In this document: positions 33,884 through 42,632 of the stretch, in pieces
How the letters are laid out: each line of letters starts with the position of its first letter
How positions within the stretch are numbered: position 1 is the stretch's first letter
NCBI GenBank assembly: GCA_964512045.1
Contig: CAZEJK010000005.1
Location: forward strand, 1 to 64,000
Reading direction: 5' to 3'
Length of the DNA: 64,000 nt
Source of the DNA: CAZEJK01 sp964512045
GTDB lineage: Bacteria; Acidobacteriota; Thermoanaerobaculia; Thermoanaerobaculales; Sulfomarinibacteraceae
Program-made: the position numbers and the translations under genes
The notes under the pieces: generated by a model
Databases searched by the model: none
What the model saw: only the letters and a program-made list of their open reading frames with translations
What the model was told of the DNA's origin: nothing

Positions 33884-35728
33884 CTAGCGCCATGCAGGCC
33901 GCGAGCTCGGCGGCGCGAGCTTGAGGTTGATTCGCTGCTGATGCTCTGCGACGGCCTGCTCGTATGAGTCGCCGAACAGGTGCGCGTCGAGCTCGGACGA
34001 CACTGAGAGGACCATGGGGTGTGCCTCCCACCGAGCGGGCTCCCCGGTGGTGGCGTCGATGACCTTGCCCTGACTGATCAAGCGGGTGCGAGCTGCCAGC
34101 GGGCGGTCGGACAGGACAGCGTCGAAGGCGCGAAACTGCGCCTCATGCTCCGGTTTGATGAAGCGGACCAGCTTGTGACTCAGTGCGGCCACGTTGTAGC
34201 GCGAGGGCGTGAACACGATGCCGTGCAGCTCGACAATCTCACACAGCATGACCAGCCAACCGAAGAACTCGCGCAGCAGCCCGAGGCCGGGGTGGTGCTG
34301 CCCTGGCAGCCGTGGACGGTCGGGTGTGAACGGCTCCTTCGGGTTCTGGAGGAGGAGCCACTCGATGACGAGCACCTCGAAGTCGGCGATGACTCGGCGG
34401 GAGCGATTGACGCTGATCTCTGCCAGCAGGTCACGGTCGTCTGGGTCTGAGAAGATCCGGACCGTCTGTCCTGTCGAGCGATCGAGATCGACCTCGACCT
34501 GGGGTCGGAAGCTCTTGCCCCGGAGCTGGTCGAGGATTCCGAAGCGCTCCAGCGTCAGCTCGAGCCCGTGCCGGGAGAAGTATCCGAGGAAGCGGGTCGG
34601 ACGAGGGTTCCCGGGGAGGATTGCAGACAGGTCGAGATCCGATAGCTGCAAGTCGAAGTCGCCGCTCGACGGCTCCGAGGTGAGCTGGGCTCGGTCGAGC
34701 TGCGCCGCAATCCTGCGAAAGCGAAGGAGCGTGAGCTCCTCGGTATCAGGGGGGTCGATGCTGCGGCCGTTCACGAGCCAGGCCAGAAACCGCGCGCTGT
34801 AGCGCCACGCGCCGGTGCCGTAGCCACCGCCGAGGAGGACGACGATCGGCGTCGTGCTGTGATTCCGGCGGATCTGCTCGATCACGAAACGATCTCGCCG
34901 AAACATGCCGTCGTCCGTGAGCTTCCAGTTGCCCATGCGATCGTCTCCGGCCGGGTCGGCGCCCGCCAGGTACACCACGAGGCCGGGGCGGACCGAGTCG
35001 ATAATCTCCGGTAGTGTCTTCAGGAGAGTGCCGAGAAACAGCTCATCGCCGACGTCGGAGCCGAGAGCGATCGATGTGGATGCGACAGCCTCGGTCGGTC
35101 CCCAGTGCGCGTTATGGATCGAGTACGTGTACACCGAAGGGTCATCGGCGAAGATCGCTCGTGTCCCGTTGCCGTCGTGGAGATCGAGATCGATCACCAG
35201 AACCGGCTCGGTGAACTCCCTGGATCGAAGCCGCTGGATGGCAACCGCAATATCGTTGAAGACGCAAAAACCGAGACCTCGGTCCGCCTCGGCGTGGTGA
35301 AACCCACCACCGAGGTTGACGGCGATTGCGCTCCGGCGGAGGGCGAGGCGGGTGGCCTGGACGGTTCCTCCCACTGCAAGAAGCATGTAGTCGAGAACGG
35401 CCTCGACCTGATTCTCGCGGATCGGAACCCCCAAGATGCGCGAGAGCACCTGCTGCCGCTGCAGCGAGACGAGGTAGTCTGCTGAGTGGACCTTGAGAAT
35501 GTTGTGCAACGAGCATGGGCGCGGCAGCGAGATGTCGTCGGGACGCAGGAGCCCCTCTTCATCGAGGAACGCCATGATGCGGGCGGCCCGTTCCGCGTCC
35601 AGGGGCACCCCGGATGCCACATGCTGGTATCCCCTGTGGTACACGAAGCGAATACCGGACTGGCCGAGGTGGCTGAGGGTTCGGCGCCAGAGGCGGCGGA
35701 TGGATCTGAGTGCCGTACGGACTGTCAT
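33884..35728 (-). CDS. Histone-deacetylase-family amidohydrolase with long unrecognised C-terminal domain
   Basis: 614 residues. Residues ~25-340 are an HDAC / acetoin-utilisation (AcuC-like) deacetylase: catalytic His pair in GGGFHHAEADRGLGFCVFND, zinc ligands in VIDLDLHDGNGT and the Asp of LAGADPAGDDRMG, and the catalytic-Tyr region LLGGGYGTGAW. All metal and catalytic residues are present. The remaining ~270 residues (FRPQVEVDLDRSTGQTV, IEWLLLQNPKEPF, GIVFTPSRYNVAALSHKL) match nothing I know. Typical family members end after the deacetylase domain, so this is a fusion. The substrate is unknown: acetylated protein, polyamine or small molecule. The start has a weak ribosome-binding site. Confidence 0.85.
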   Translation of the reverse strand: MTVRTALRSIRRLWRRTLSHLGQSGIRFVYHRGYQHVASGVPLDAERAARIMAFLDEEGLLRPDDISLPRPCSLHNILKVHSADYLVSLQRQQVLSRILGVPIRENQVEAVLDYMLLAVGGTVQATRLALRRSAIAVNLGGGFHHAEADRGLGFCVFNDIAVAIQRLRSREFTEPVLVIDLDLHDGNGTRAIFADDPSVYTYSIHNAHWGPTEAVASTSIALGSDVGDELFLGTLLKTLPEIIDSVRPGLVVYLAGADPAGDDRMGNWKLTDDGMFRRDRFVIEQIRRNHSTTPIVVLLGGGYGTGAWRYSARFLAWLVNGRSIDPPDTEELTLLRFRRIAAQLDRAQLTSEPSSGDFDLQLSDLDLSAILPGNPRPTRFLGYFSRHGLELTLERFGILDQLRGKSFRPQVEVDLDRSTGQTVRIFSDPDDRDLLAEISVNRSRRVIADFEVLVIEWLLLQNPKEPFTPDRPRLPGQHHPGLGLLREFFGWLVMLCEIVELHGIVFTPSRYNVAALSHKLVRFIKPEHEAQFRAFDAVLSDRPLAARTRLISQGKVIDATTGEPARWEAHPMVLSVSSELDAHLFGDSYEQAVAEHQQRINLKLAPPSSRPAWR

Positions 35729-35902
35729 AACACAACCGGCGGAGACGGCCGGCGCTCGATCCCGGCCCGGGATCGACGTGGTTCGAGACCGCTCGCCGCA
35801 GTGCAGCGTCGCACGTCGCTGTCCATGCAGTCAACGATGATGTCCCGAGGTGAGGAATAATATGCAGTGTCTGCCAGCTCTCTTGCTGCAAGGAGGGACG
35901 TG

Positions 35903-36322
35903 ATGGCGTCCATGGTGTCAGTGAAGCTGTACTTCGAAGCAGCCCACCGGTTGCATAACCCGGAGCGGGACGACGAGTGGAACCGAGAGGTATACGGGAA
36001 GTGCAACAACCTGCATGGGCACGGGCATAACTACGTGCTCGAGGTTCGCGTCCGCGGCGCGGTGAACCCGGAGACGGGCTACTTGATCGATATGAAGGTC
36101 CTCAAGGACGTCGTCCGACAGCGAGTTGTCAGCGACGTTGACCATCGCCATCTGAACCTCGAGGTGCCGTGGCTCGAGAACGTCATTCCCAGTGCCGAGA
36201 ACCTCGCTCAACAGTTCTTCGAGCGGATCTCCGGTCATCTTCCGGCAGGGGTCGAGCTCGATATGGTGACGGTGCATGAGACCGAGCGGAACAGCGCTTC
36301 GTACCAGGGAGGTGTCGCGTGA
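35903..36322 (+). CDS. 6-pyruvoyl-tetrahydropterin synthase-like protein
   Basis: 139 residues of the PTPS/QueD family. Zinc ligands are in AAHRLHN and HGHGHNY; the catalytic-Cys motif is KCNNLHGHGHNY, and VHETERN carries the conserved glutamate. The KCNN form resembles animal PTPS more than QueD, so it may make 6-pyruvoyltetrahydropterin for tetrahydrobiopterin; a QueD role in queuosine synthesis cannot be excluded. AGGAGG precedes the ATG. Its stop overlaps the start of the homogentisate dioxygenase gene (GTGA), tying it to aromatic amino-acid catabolism: BH4-type cofactors serve phenylalanine hydroxylase, though that gene is not in the window. Confidence 0.85.
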   Translation: MASMVSVKLYFEAAHRLHNPERDDEWNREVYGKCNNLHGHGHNYVLEVRVRGAVNPETGYLIDMKVLKDVVRQRVVSDVDHRHLNLEVPWLENVIPSAENLAQQFFERISGHLPAGVELDMVTVHETERNSASYQGGVA

Positions 36323-37476
36323 TCCATCGAACGTTCCGTGGTCAGATTCCAGACCTGCCGCACACCCAGTTCAGGCCGGAAGGCGAGCTTGCTTTCGAGC
36401 ATTGCTTCACGCGCCAGGGCTTCGATGGCGCGTACACGATCCTGTACCACCGACAGGCGCCGCACTGGGTCTCGGACGAGCACGATCGTGGTGTCCACCC
36501 TGGTGCAGGCGGGGCGGTGGCGGCCGAGGGTCCCCTGCGTCGGGCTCACTTCCAGACCGGTGGCCTGGTCGCGGGCTCGACGCCGTTTCTGGGCCGCCGG
36601 CTCCTGCTGTCCAACTCCGATCTCGGCATCTGGTACGCACGTGCCGAGGAGTCGGAGCCGACCCTGGTGACCAACGTGGACGGCGACGAGCTGGTGTATG
36701 TGTATCGCGGTCGCGGACGCGTGCACTCGGCACTTGGCGAGCTGGAGTTCACACCGGAGACCTATGTCTTCATCCCGCGTGGGCTGCCCCACCGCTGGAT
36801 TCTCGACGAGCCGGCGGAGCTGCTGGTGATGGAGGGTCGCAGCTGGATCGACGTGCCGCGTCAGTTCCGGAACCATACAGGTCAGCTGGACATGGCAGCT
36901 CCGTACTCGCACCGCGACTTTGACGAGCCAGCATGGTGGCCGGCCGGACGCCCCGAGGGGCCGCGTACGCTGATCAGCCAGCGCGGTGGCCGTCTGACCG
37001 AGTTCGCGCTGGCGAACGATCCGTACGACGTGTACGGCTGGGATGGTCAGGTGTGGCCGTTCTCTTTTCCGATCCGATCGTTCAGGCCGAAGACGGGGCT
37101 GGTTCACCTTCCGCCGACGGTCCATACCACGTTTGTCGGCGGCGGCTTCGTGGTGTGCTCCTTCGTGCCACGACTCGTCGACTTCCACGATCTGTCGATT
37201 CCGTGCCCGTATGCCCACTCGTCAGTCGATTGCGATGAGGTGATCTTCTATGTCGAGGGCAACTTCACGAGCCGTAAAGGGATCACCTCTGGCTCGGTGA
37301 CGTTGCATCCCGCCGGTATCGCTCACGGTCCGCATCCGGGAACCTATGAGGCGTCCATCGGGACCACGCGGACCGATGAGCTCGCGGTGATGATCGACAC
37401 CTACAAGCCGCTCGTCGTGACCGACCACGCGTGGGCCGTCGAGGATCGGGACTACAACACCAGCTGGGTGAGGTGA
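36319..37476 (+). CDS. hmgA: Homogentisate 1,2-dioxygenase
   Basis: 385 residues, cupin-fold Fe(II) enzyme that opens the ring of homogentisate in tyrosine catabolism. C-terminal motifs are diagnostic: YAHSSVDCDEVIFYVEG and HPAGIAHGPHPGTYEAS, which hold the iron-ligand histidines and the glutamate. The N-terminus HRTFRGQIPDLP fits a bacterial member. GTG start overlapping the PTPS stop by 4 nt. Pathway neighbours for maleylacetoacetate handling (isomerase, hydrolase) are not in the window. Confidence 0.92.
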   Translation: MIHRTFRGQIPDLPHTQFRPEGELAFEHCFTRQGFDGAYTILYHRQAPHWVSDEHDRGVHPGAGGAVAAEGPLRRAHFQTGGLVAGSTPFLGRRLLLSNSDLGIWYARAEESEPTLVTNVDGDELVYVYRGRGRVHSALGELEFTPETYVFIPRGLPHRWILDEPAELLVMEGRSWIDVPRQFRNHTGQLDMAAPYSHRDFDEPAWWPAGRPEGPRTLISQRGGRLTEFALANDPYDVYGWDGQVWPFSFPIRSFRPKTGLVHLPPTVHTTFVGGGFVVCSFVPRLVDFHDLSIPCPYAHSSVDCDEVIFYVEGNFTSRKGITSGSVTLHPAGIAHGPHPGTYEASIGTTRTDELAVMIDTYKPLVVTDHAWAVEDRDYNTSWVR

Positions 37477-37479
37477 GCG

Positions 37480-39453
37480 ATGGCCGAGCCGATCCTCTGG
37501 GAGCCCCGTGCGGACGACCTGACAGCGTCCCATGTGGCGCGCCTGATGCGGCGGCACGGCATCAGCTCGGCCGGTGAGCTGCGGCGCAGGGCCGCCACCG
37601 AGCCCGAGTGGTTCTATCCTGCGATCCTCGAGGACCTCGGTGTCGAGTGGTACCGCCCGTATGACACCTTGATGGACTCAAGCGGCGGGCTCCCGTGGAC
37701 AGAGTGGTTTCTCGGTGGGCGGCTGAACATCGTGCACAACGTGCTCGATCGTCATCTGCGCGCAGGGTACGGTGACCAGCTGGCAGTTGTCGGCGAAGGC
37801 GACGAGGGTGAGGTCTTCCAACTGACCTACTCGGAGCTCGGTGAGCGCGTGAGCCGGTGTGCCGCGGTCCTCTCAGCTTTTGGCGTGTCGCCGGGGGATG
37901 CGGTGGGGCTCTACCTGCCGATGGCGCCGGACGTGGTCGTCGCCCTGCTGGCGTGCTTGAAGATCGGAGCGGTGCCAGTGCCGGTGTTTGCCGGCTTCGG
38001 CCCGGAGGCGCTGGCAGCTCGTCTGCAGGATGCAGGCGCCCGTGTGCTTCTGACTGCTGACGGGACGCGGAGACGGGGACGACTGCTCCGGCTGAAGGAC
38101 ATGGCGGATCGAGCAGCGGACCTCGCCGGCGGCATCGAGCACGTTGTTGTGCTGCGGCACGCCGGCGCCTCGGTGAGCTGGACTCCGGGTCGTGATGTGT
38201 GGTGGCACCAGGCCGAGGCGGCAGCAGCTTCCGGGCTCCCTACCGTCGAGCTGCCTGCGGATCACCGTTCCCTGCTCCTGTACACCTCCGGTACGACCGG
38301 GCGACCGAAGGGCGTCGTGCACACGCACGCGGGGGTGCAGGTGGTGACGGCGAAGGAGGTGGGGTACCACCTGGATGTACGGCCCGGCGATGTCATGTTC
38401 TGGCTGACCGATATCGGTTGGATGATGGGGCCGTGGGAAATTCTCGGAGCTCTCTTCCATCGCGGGACCGTGGTGCTGCTCGACGGCGCTCCGGACTACC
38501 CGACGCACGATCGGATGTGGCGCATGGTGAAGCGACACCGGGTGACCCATCTCGGTGTGGCACCAACGGCGGTGCGGGTGCTGGCGTCCGCGGGCGACGC
38601 CGTGGTTGGTCGCCATGACCTGTCGAGCCTGAGGATACTCGGGTCCACCGGCGAGCCGTGGGATGCCACCTCGTACCGGTGGTTCGCGCAGGCGGTCGGC
38701 GGAGGACGGTGCCCGATCATGAACATCTCGGGCGGTACGGAGCTGATGGGTTGTCTGCTGGCGCCGCTGCCTGTGGCGCCGATCAAAGCCACCTCGTTGC
38801 AGGGCCCGGCCCTCGGAATGGATGTGGACGTGGTCGACGAGACTGGTGCCAGTGTGCGCGAGCACGTCGGGTACCTGGTGTGCCGCGCTCCGGCGCCGAA
38901 CATGACCCGGGGCTTTCTCAACGATCCGGAGCGGTACCTGCAGTCGTACTTCAGCCAGTTCGGGGAGGCCCTCTGGAACCATGGGGACTGGGCGCGAGTG
39001 GATGCGGACGGTCATTGGTTTCTCACCGGACGGTCCGACGACACGCTGAAGATCGCGGGCAAACGCGTCGGCCCTGGCGAGGTGGAGGCTGCGGCCGTGT
39101 CCCATCCGGCGGTCCGCGAGGCCGCCGCCGTGGGTCTGCCGGATCCGGTCAAGGGGACGAGGCTGGTGCTCGTGGTCGTGGCACACGACGACCATGACCC
39201 CTCCGATGAGCTTTCGGCAGCGGTCCGCGAGCACGTTGGTGAGGCGCTCGGAGCCACCATGCGTCCCTCCGAGGTGCTCTGGCTGGAGGCCTTGCCCGTG
39301 ACCCGTTCTGGCAAGATTCTGCGGGGCGTGCTGCGCAAGGTGCTGGCCGGTGAGGATCCCGGCGACCTCGCATCGGTTGCCAACCCAGAGGCCGTGGACG
39401 CAGCGCGATGCTTCGTCAGCGACGAACGCAGTCGCGGGCCGCAACCAAAGTGA
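37480..39453 (+). CDS. AMP-forming acyl-CoA synthetase (acetoacetate or acetate type)
   Basis: 657-residue ANL-superfamily ligase. P-loop-like LLLYTSGTTGRPKGVV, the GWMMGPWEILGAL segment, hinge/ATP region VDADGHWFLTGRSDDTLKIAGKR, and the acetylation-target lysine in VTRSGKILRG. N-terminal ~90 residues (WFYPAILEDLGVEWYRPYDT) resemble acetyl/acetoacetyl-CoA synthetases. It starts 4 bp after hmgA; homogentisate cleavage eventually gives acetoacetate, so acetoacetyl-CoA formation is a plausible role. Substrate not directly readable. Confidence 0.85.
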   Translation: MAEPILWEPRADDLTASHVARLMRRHGISSAGELRRRAATEPEWFYPAILEDLGVEWYRPYDTLMDSSGGLPWTEWFLGGRLNIVHNVLDRHLRAGYGDQLAVVGEGDEGEVFQLTYSELGERVSRCAAVLSAFGVSPGDAVGLYLPMAPDVVVALLACLKIGAVPVPVFAGFGPEALAARLQDAGARVLLTADGTRRRGRLLRLKDMADRAADLAGGIEHVVVLRHAGASVSWTPGRDVWWHQAEAAAASGLPTVELPADHRSLLLYTSGTTGRPKGVVHTHAGVQVVTAKEVGYHLDVRPGDVMFWLTDIGWMMGPWEILGALFHRGTVVLLDGAPDYPTHDRMWRMVKRHRVTHLGVAPTAVRVLASAGDAVVGRHDLSSLRILGSTGEPWDATSYRWFAQAVGGGRCPIMNISGGTELMGCLLAPLPVAPIKATSLQGPALGMDVDVVDETGASVREHVGYLVCRAPAPNMTRGFLNDPERYLQSYFSQFGEALWNHGDWARVDADGHWFLTGRSDDTLKIAGKRVGPGEVEAAAVSHPAVREAAAVGLPDPVKGTRLVLVVVAHDDHDPSDELSAAVREHVGEALGATMRPSEVLWLEALPVTRSGKILRGVLRKVLAGEDPGDLASVANPEAVDAARCFVSDERSRGPQPK

Positions 39454-39460
39454 TCCTCTG

Positions 39461-39686
39461 TTGCTGCCGGTCGCACGACCGCGTAGCGGTTCGGTGTTAG
39501 GTATTGGGTATGAGCTCCCCCACCCACCCATCTGCCCTTGCTGCAAGCGCCCCACCGTTCTTCGACCCCGAAGCTCTCAGAGCATGCTCCGGGGCGGGCG
39601 GCATTGAGAACTGAAAACTAAGAACTGAGAACTCAACTCAGGAGCTTTGCTTCGAGTTTTCGAAGATACGGAGTTTTGTGTCGCTA
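39461..39686 (-). repeat. Intergenic modular repeat, copy B (most complete)
   Basis: Most complete copy, read on the minus strand: TAGCGA (the stop codon of the adjacent minus-strand gene is this TAG), CAAAACTCCG, the palindrome ATCTTCGA-N4-TCGAAGCA, a 7-bp tandem array, GCCGCCCGCCCC, TTGCAGCAAGGGC, then GGTGGGGGAGCTCATACCCA. It shares the first module with copies D, E and G, the array with copy A, and the last module with fragment C. Confidence 0.82.
39606..39633. repeat. Tandem 7-bp repeat, four units
   Basis: gagaact, gaaaact, aagaact, gagaact, with a degenerate fifth unit (caactca) following. It sits at the same place in copy B as the six-unit array at 5200-5241 in copy A, but the unit consensus has drifted. 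Confidence 0.8.
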
Positions 39687-40145
39687 ATGAGGCCCCGTGG
39701 CGGACTGGAACTGGCTGCGCCGTGGCCAGTTGACCACCATGGCAAGAGCAGACAGCCCTGCGAGTGCGAGAACCCAGACGATCTCGCCGGTGAGCAGGGT
39801 GATCACGAGGCCGAAGATGGCGGTGGACTCCCGCAGTGCCATGCCGATGATGGTTGCGGTCTGTGCAGTGCGCAAGCGCTCTCCGACGTCGGATGTTGCC
39901 CGTGCTTGACGGGCGATCAGCGAGGGGATGACCTGAGCGATCCCGAGCATGGCAACACCGATGGCGGCCAACAATGGGGGCAGCACCGGTGGCAGGTCGC
40001 CGGCGACCACGAAGCCCTCCTGCTCCACCAGAAACGACGCGAGCACCACGTAGATCACCAGGCTCACCAGCAAGGCGGCGCAGACAATCACGACGAGCCG
40101 GTAGGTGGCGGCGACCACCGCATCCTCGGATCCGTCAACACGCAT
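39684..40145 (-). CDS. Small four-helix membrane protein
   Basis: 153 residues, no family recognised. Four predicted transmembrane helices: VVIVCAALLVSLVIYVVLAS, PPLLAAIGVAMLGIAQVIP, TATIIGMALRESTAIFGLVI and VWVLALAGLSALAMVVNW. The third carries RES-A, an acidic residue in a glycine/alanine-rich helix pair reminiscent of rotary ATPase subunit c, but too little to claim it. GGGAGA precedes the ATG at 40145. It starts 33 bp after the response-regulator stop on the same strand and could be regulated with it. Its TAG stop begins repeat copy B. Confidence 0.7.
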   Translation of the reverse strand: MRVDGSEDAVVAATYRLVVIVCAALLVSLVIYVVLASFLVEQEGFVVAGDLPPVLPPLLAAIGVAMLGIAQVIPSLIARQARATSDVGERLRTAQTATIIGMALRESTAIFGLVITLLTGEIVWVLALAGLSALAMVVNWPRRSQFQSATGPH

Positions 40146-40178
40146 GATCGGTCTCCCTTGTCCACGGGAACGCACACC

Positions 40179-41540
40179 TCATGACTGGAGCTCGATCCCG
40201 TGGGCCTTGATCTTGTTGTAGAGAGTGGTGCGCGAGACCTGAAGCACCTCCGCCGAGCGCTTGATGTTGCCGCCGGTGGCCTCCAGGATCTGGGAGATAT
40301 GCTCTCGTTCCACCTCGGACAGCGGCTTCATCGGCGCTCCCCGAACCGAGATCGGTAGCGGATGCAGGTCGGAGGGGAAGTGGTGCGGCTGGATCGTTCC
40401 GGTGCGTGCCAGGATCACGGCCCGCTCGATCACGTTGCGAAGCTCACGGACGTTACCGGGCCAGTGGTACACCTGAAGGGCGGACGCAGCCTCCGCCGCA
40501 AGACCGTCAACATCGGTTCCCATGGCAGCGTTCAGATCGCGAAGAAAGTGGTGCGCAAGCTCCAAGACGTCGCCCGGACGGTCTCGCAAGGGGGGGATCT
40601 CGATGGCAAAGACGTTCAGCCGGTAGTACAGGTCCGTACGGAAGAGCCCGTCGTTGACCGCCTGCTTGAGGTCGTGGTTGGTGGCCGCAATGAGGCGCAC
40701 GTCCACCTGGATGTCACGGACGCCCCCGACCCGCCGAAACCGACCGTCCTCCAGTGTCTTCAGCAGCTTGCCCTGGACCTCTAACGGCATCTCCGCGATC
40801 TCATCGAGGAACACTGATCCGTTGTTTGCCACCTCGAGCAAGCCTGGCTTCGACTTGCGAGCATCGGTGTACGCTCCAGGCTCATGGCCGAACAGCTCGG
40901 ACTCGAGCAGAGTCGGGCTCAGGGATGCGCAGTTGAGATCGAGGAACGGCTCGCGCGAGCGGCGGCTTTGCTGGTGCAGATCCTCGGCGGCCAGGCCTTT
41001 CCCGGTGCCCGACTCCCCCATCAGTAGAACGGTTGCGTTGGTGTCAGCAACCTGGGTGATCATCGAACGGACCCGGTCCATGGCGCCCGACGATCCGATC
41101 AGGGTCGTGCGCTCCGAGCGGTCCGCCTGGCGGACCAAAGCGCGGTGACGGCGGTTCCGTCGGTGGGCCTCGAGACTTCGCTCGAGGACCTGCTCGAGCG
41201 TGTCGATGGTCACCGGTTTGACCAGGAAGTTCTCTGCGCCCCGGCGCATCGCCTCGACCACGACCGAGATGTCGCTGGTTCCCGTGAACACCACCACCCC
41301 GATCAGATCGTCCACCTGCTGGATGTGTGGGATCAGGTCGAGGCCTTCCACGTCCGGTAGCCCCAGGTCCAGCACAACCACCTCTGGATGGAACTCGTGC
41401 ATCGCCTCCAGGGCGGTAGCACCATCGCGGGCTGTTTTGACCGTGTACCGGCTTGCCTCGAGGGAGCGCGCGAGCGTGTCGCGGATCGAGGGATCATCAT
41501 CGACCACGAGAACGCGGCCCGGGAGCGTCTGTTGGATCAT
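40179..41540 (-). CDS. Sigma-54-dependent response regulator (NtrC family)
   Basis: 453 residues. Receiver domain: VLVVDDDPS acidic pair and phospho-acceptor Asp in VVLDLGLPDVEG. AAA+ domain: Walker A GESGTGKG, ELFGHEPGAYTDARKSKPG, and NNGSVFLDEIAEM. C-terminal Fis-type helix-turn-helix: KRSAEVLQVSRTTLYNKIKAHG. The sigma-54 contact loop reads GAYTDA instead of GAFTGA, as in a recurring subgroup of such regulators. It lies 99 bp downstream of the peptide-permease genes, on the same strand; its likely kinase is encoded divergently at 45432. Confidence 0.92.
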   Translation of the reverse strand: MIQQTLPGRVLVVDDDPSIRDTLARSLEASRYTVKTARDGATALEAMHEFHPEVVVLDLGLPDVEGLDLIPHIQQVDDLIGVVVFTGTSDISVVVEAMRRGAENFLVKPVTIDTLEQVLERSLEAHRRNRRHRALVRQADRSERTTLIGSSGAMDRVRSMITQVADTNATVLLMGESGTGKGLAAEDLHQQSRRSREPFLDLNCASLSPTLLESELFGHEPGAYTDARKSKPGLLEVANNGSVFLDEIAEMPLEVQGKLLKTLEDGRFRRVGGVRDIQVDVRLIAATNHDLKQAVNDGLFRTDLYYRLNVFAIEIPPLRDRPGDVLELAHHFLRDLNAAMGTDVDGLAAEAASALQVYHWPGNVRELRNVIERAVILARTGTIQPHHFPSDLHPLPISVRGAPMKPLSEVEREHISQILEATGGNIKRSAEVLQVSRTTLYNKIKAHGIELQS

Positions 41541-41639
41541 GATGGCAAGTATAGCGAAGCCAGACCGCCCCGTGGAGGGGTCGTTGCACAGATCGTGTGG
41601 GCTCAAGAGACCAGTAGGACGTGTGGAGTGCGATCGACG

Positions 41640-42632
41640 CTACACCGTCATGCCGTGGACAGAGGGCTCCGGGGCGTCGACCGGGCCCGCTGCGAGGTCT
41701 TGGATGCCGTCGGAGATTGCAGCGAGACTGGAGATCACAACCACCAGCGCCAGGCCGGGGGCGACGGCAAGCCACCATGCATCCGGGATGACGTGGCGAG
41801 CATCAGCGATCATGCCTCCCCACGACGGCGACGTTGGCGGTATGCCGAGGCCGAGAAAGGACAGGGTGGCTTCGGCGAGGACCAGGTCGGCCATGCGCAG
41901 AGCGGCATCCTGCGAGACGGGACCGGCGAGGTTCGGTGCGTAGTGCCAGAGCCAACGGCGGTGCCATGGCGTCCCGGCGGCACGGGAAGCGAGAATGAAC
42001 GGGCGGTGGCGCAGCGACAGGACCTGACCGCGCACCAGTCGCGACAGGCTCATCCACGAGGCGCCTCCCAAGATGAGCACGAGCATGTGCGGACCGGGCT
42101 CGAACATCGTCACGGCGAGGATCAGCAGCAGGACGATGGGGAAGGCGAGCACTGCATCCACAAACCGCATCAGGACGGTATCGACGATGCCACCACGAGA
42201 AGCTGCAGCGATGCCGATGGTGCATCCCAGGCCGAGTGCGATCAGCAGGCTCATGGCCGCCACCGCCAGTGAGAGGCGACCGCCGAGGAGCAGTCGTGTG
42301 AGGACGTCACGCCCAAAACGATCGCTCCCGAGCCAGAACCGGTACCTGCTGACCGACAGGACATCTCTGCGATCCACCGTGTCGATCCAGCGGTCGCGGT
42401 ACACCTTGAGCTGATCGGGGGAGGCGTCGACCCTCGGAGACACCAGAGCCCGTCCATCGGCCAGTGTGACCACGGTGACGGTGGTCAGAGGCGACAGCAG
42501 TGCAGCACCTTGTTGATCGGCAGGGACGTCGGCCCGGAGCGGCGGTCCAACGAGAGCTGCCAGAATGACCGCAAGAAGTGCGGTCCCTCCGCCGACACAA
42601 CCGCGCTTGGAGAGGAGAGCCCGTGTGGTCAT
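41640..42632 (-). CDS. Peptide/nickel-type ABC transporter permease (DppC-like)
   Basis: 330 residues. N-terminal helix, a large insertion before the conserved core (SDRFGRDVLTRLLLGGR), then the permease core with the EAA-loop LASRAAGTPWHRRWLWH and the ending SFLGLGIPPTSPSWGGMIA typical of DppC/OppC. Its start overlaps the DppB stop by 4 nt (ATGA). Forms the translocation pore together with DppB. No ATPase genes (DppD/DppF) follow; the response regulator gene comes next. Confidence 0.92.
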   Translation of the reverse strand: MTTRALLSKRGCVGGGTALLAVILAALVGPPLRADVPADQQGAALLSPLTTVTVVTLADGRALVSPRVDASPDQLKVYRDRWIDTVDRRDVLSVSRYRFWLGSDRFGRDVLTRLLLGGRLSLAVAAMSLLIALGLGCTIGIAAASRGGIVDTVLMRFVDAVLAFPIVLLLILAVTMFEPGPHMLVLILGGASWMSLSRLVRGQVLSLRHRPFILASRAAGTPWHRRWLWHYAPNLAGPVSQDAALRMADLVLAEATLSFLGLGIPPTSPSWGGMIADARHVIPDAWWLAVAPGLALVVVISSLAAISDGIQDLAAGPVDAPEPSVHGMTV

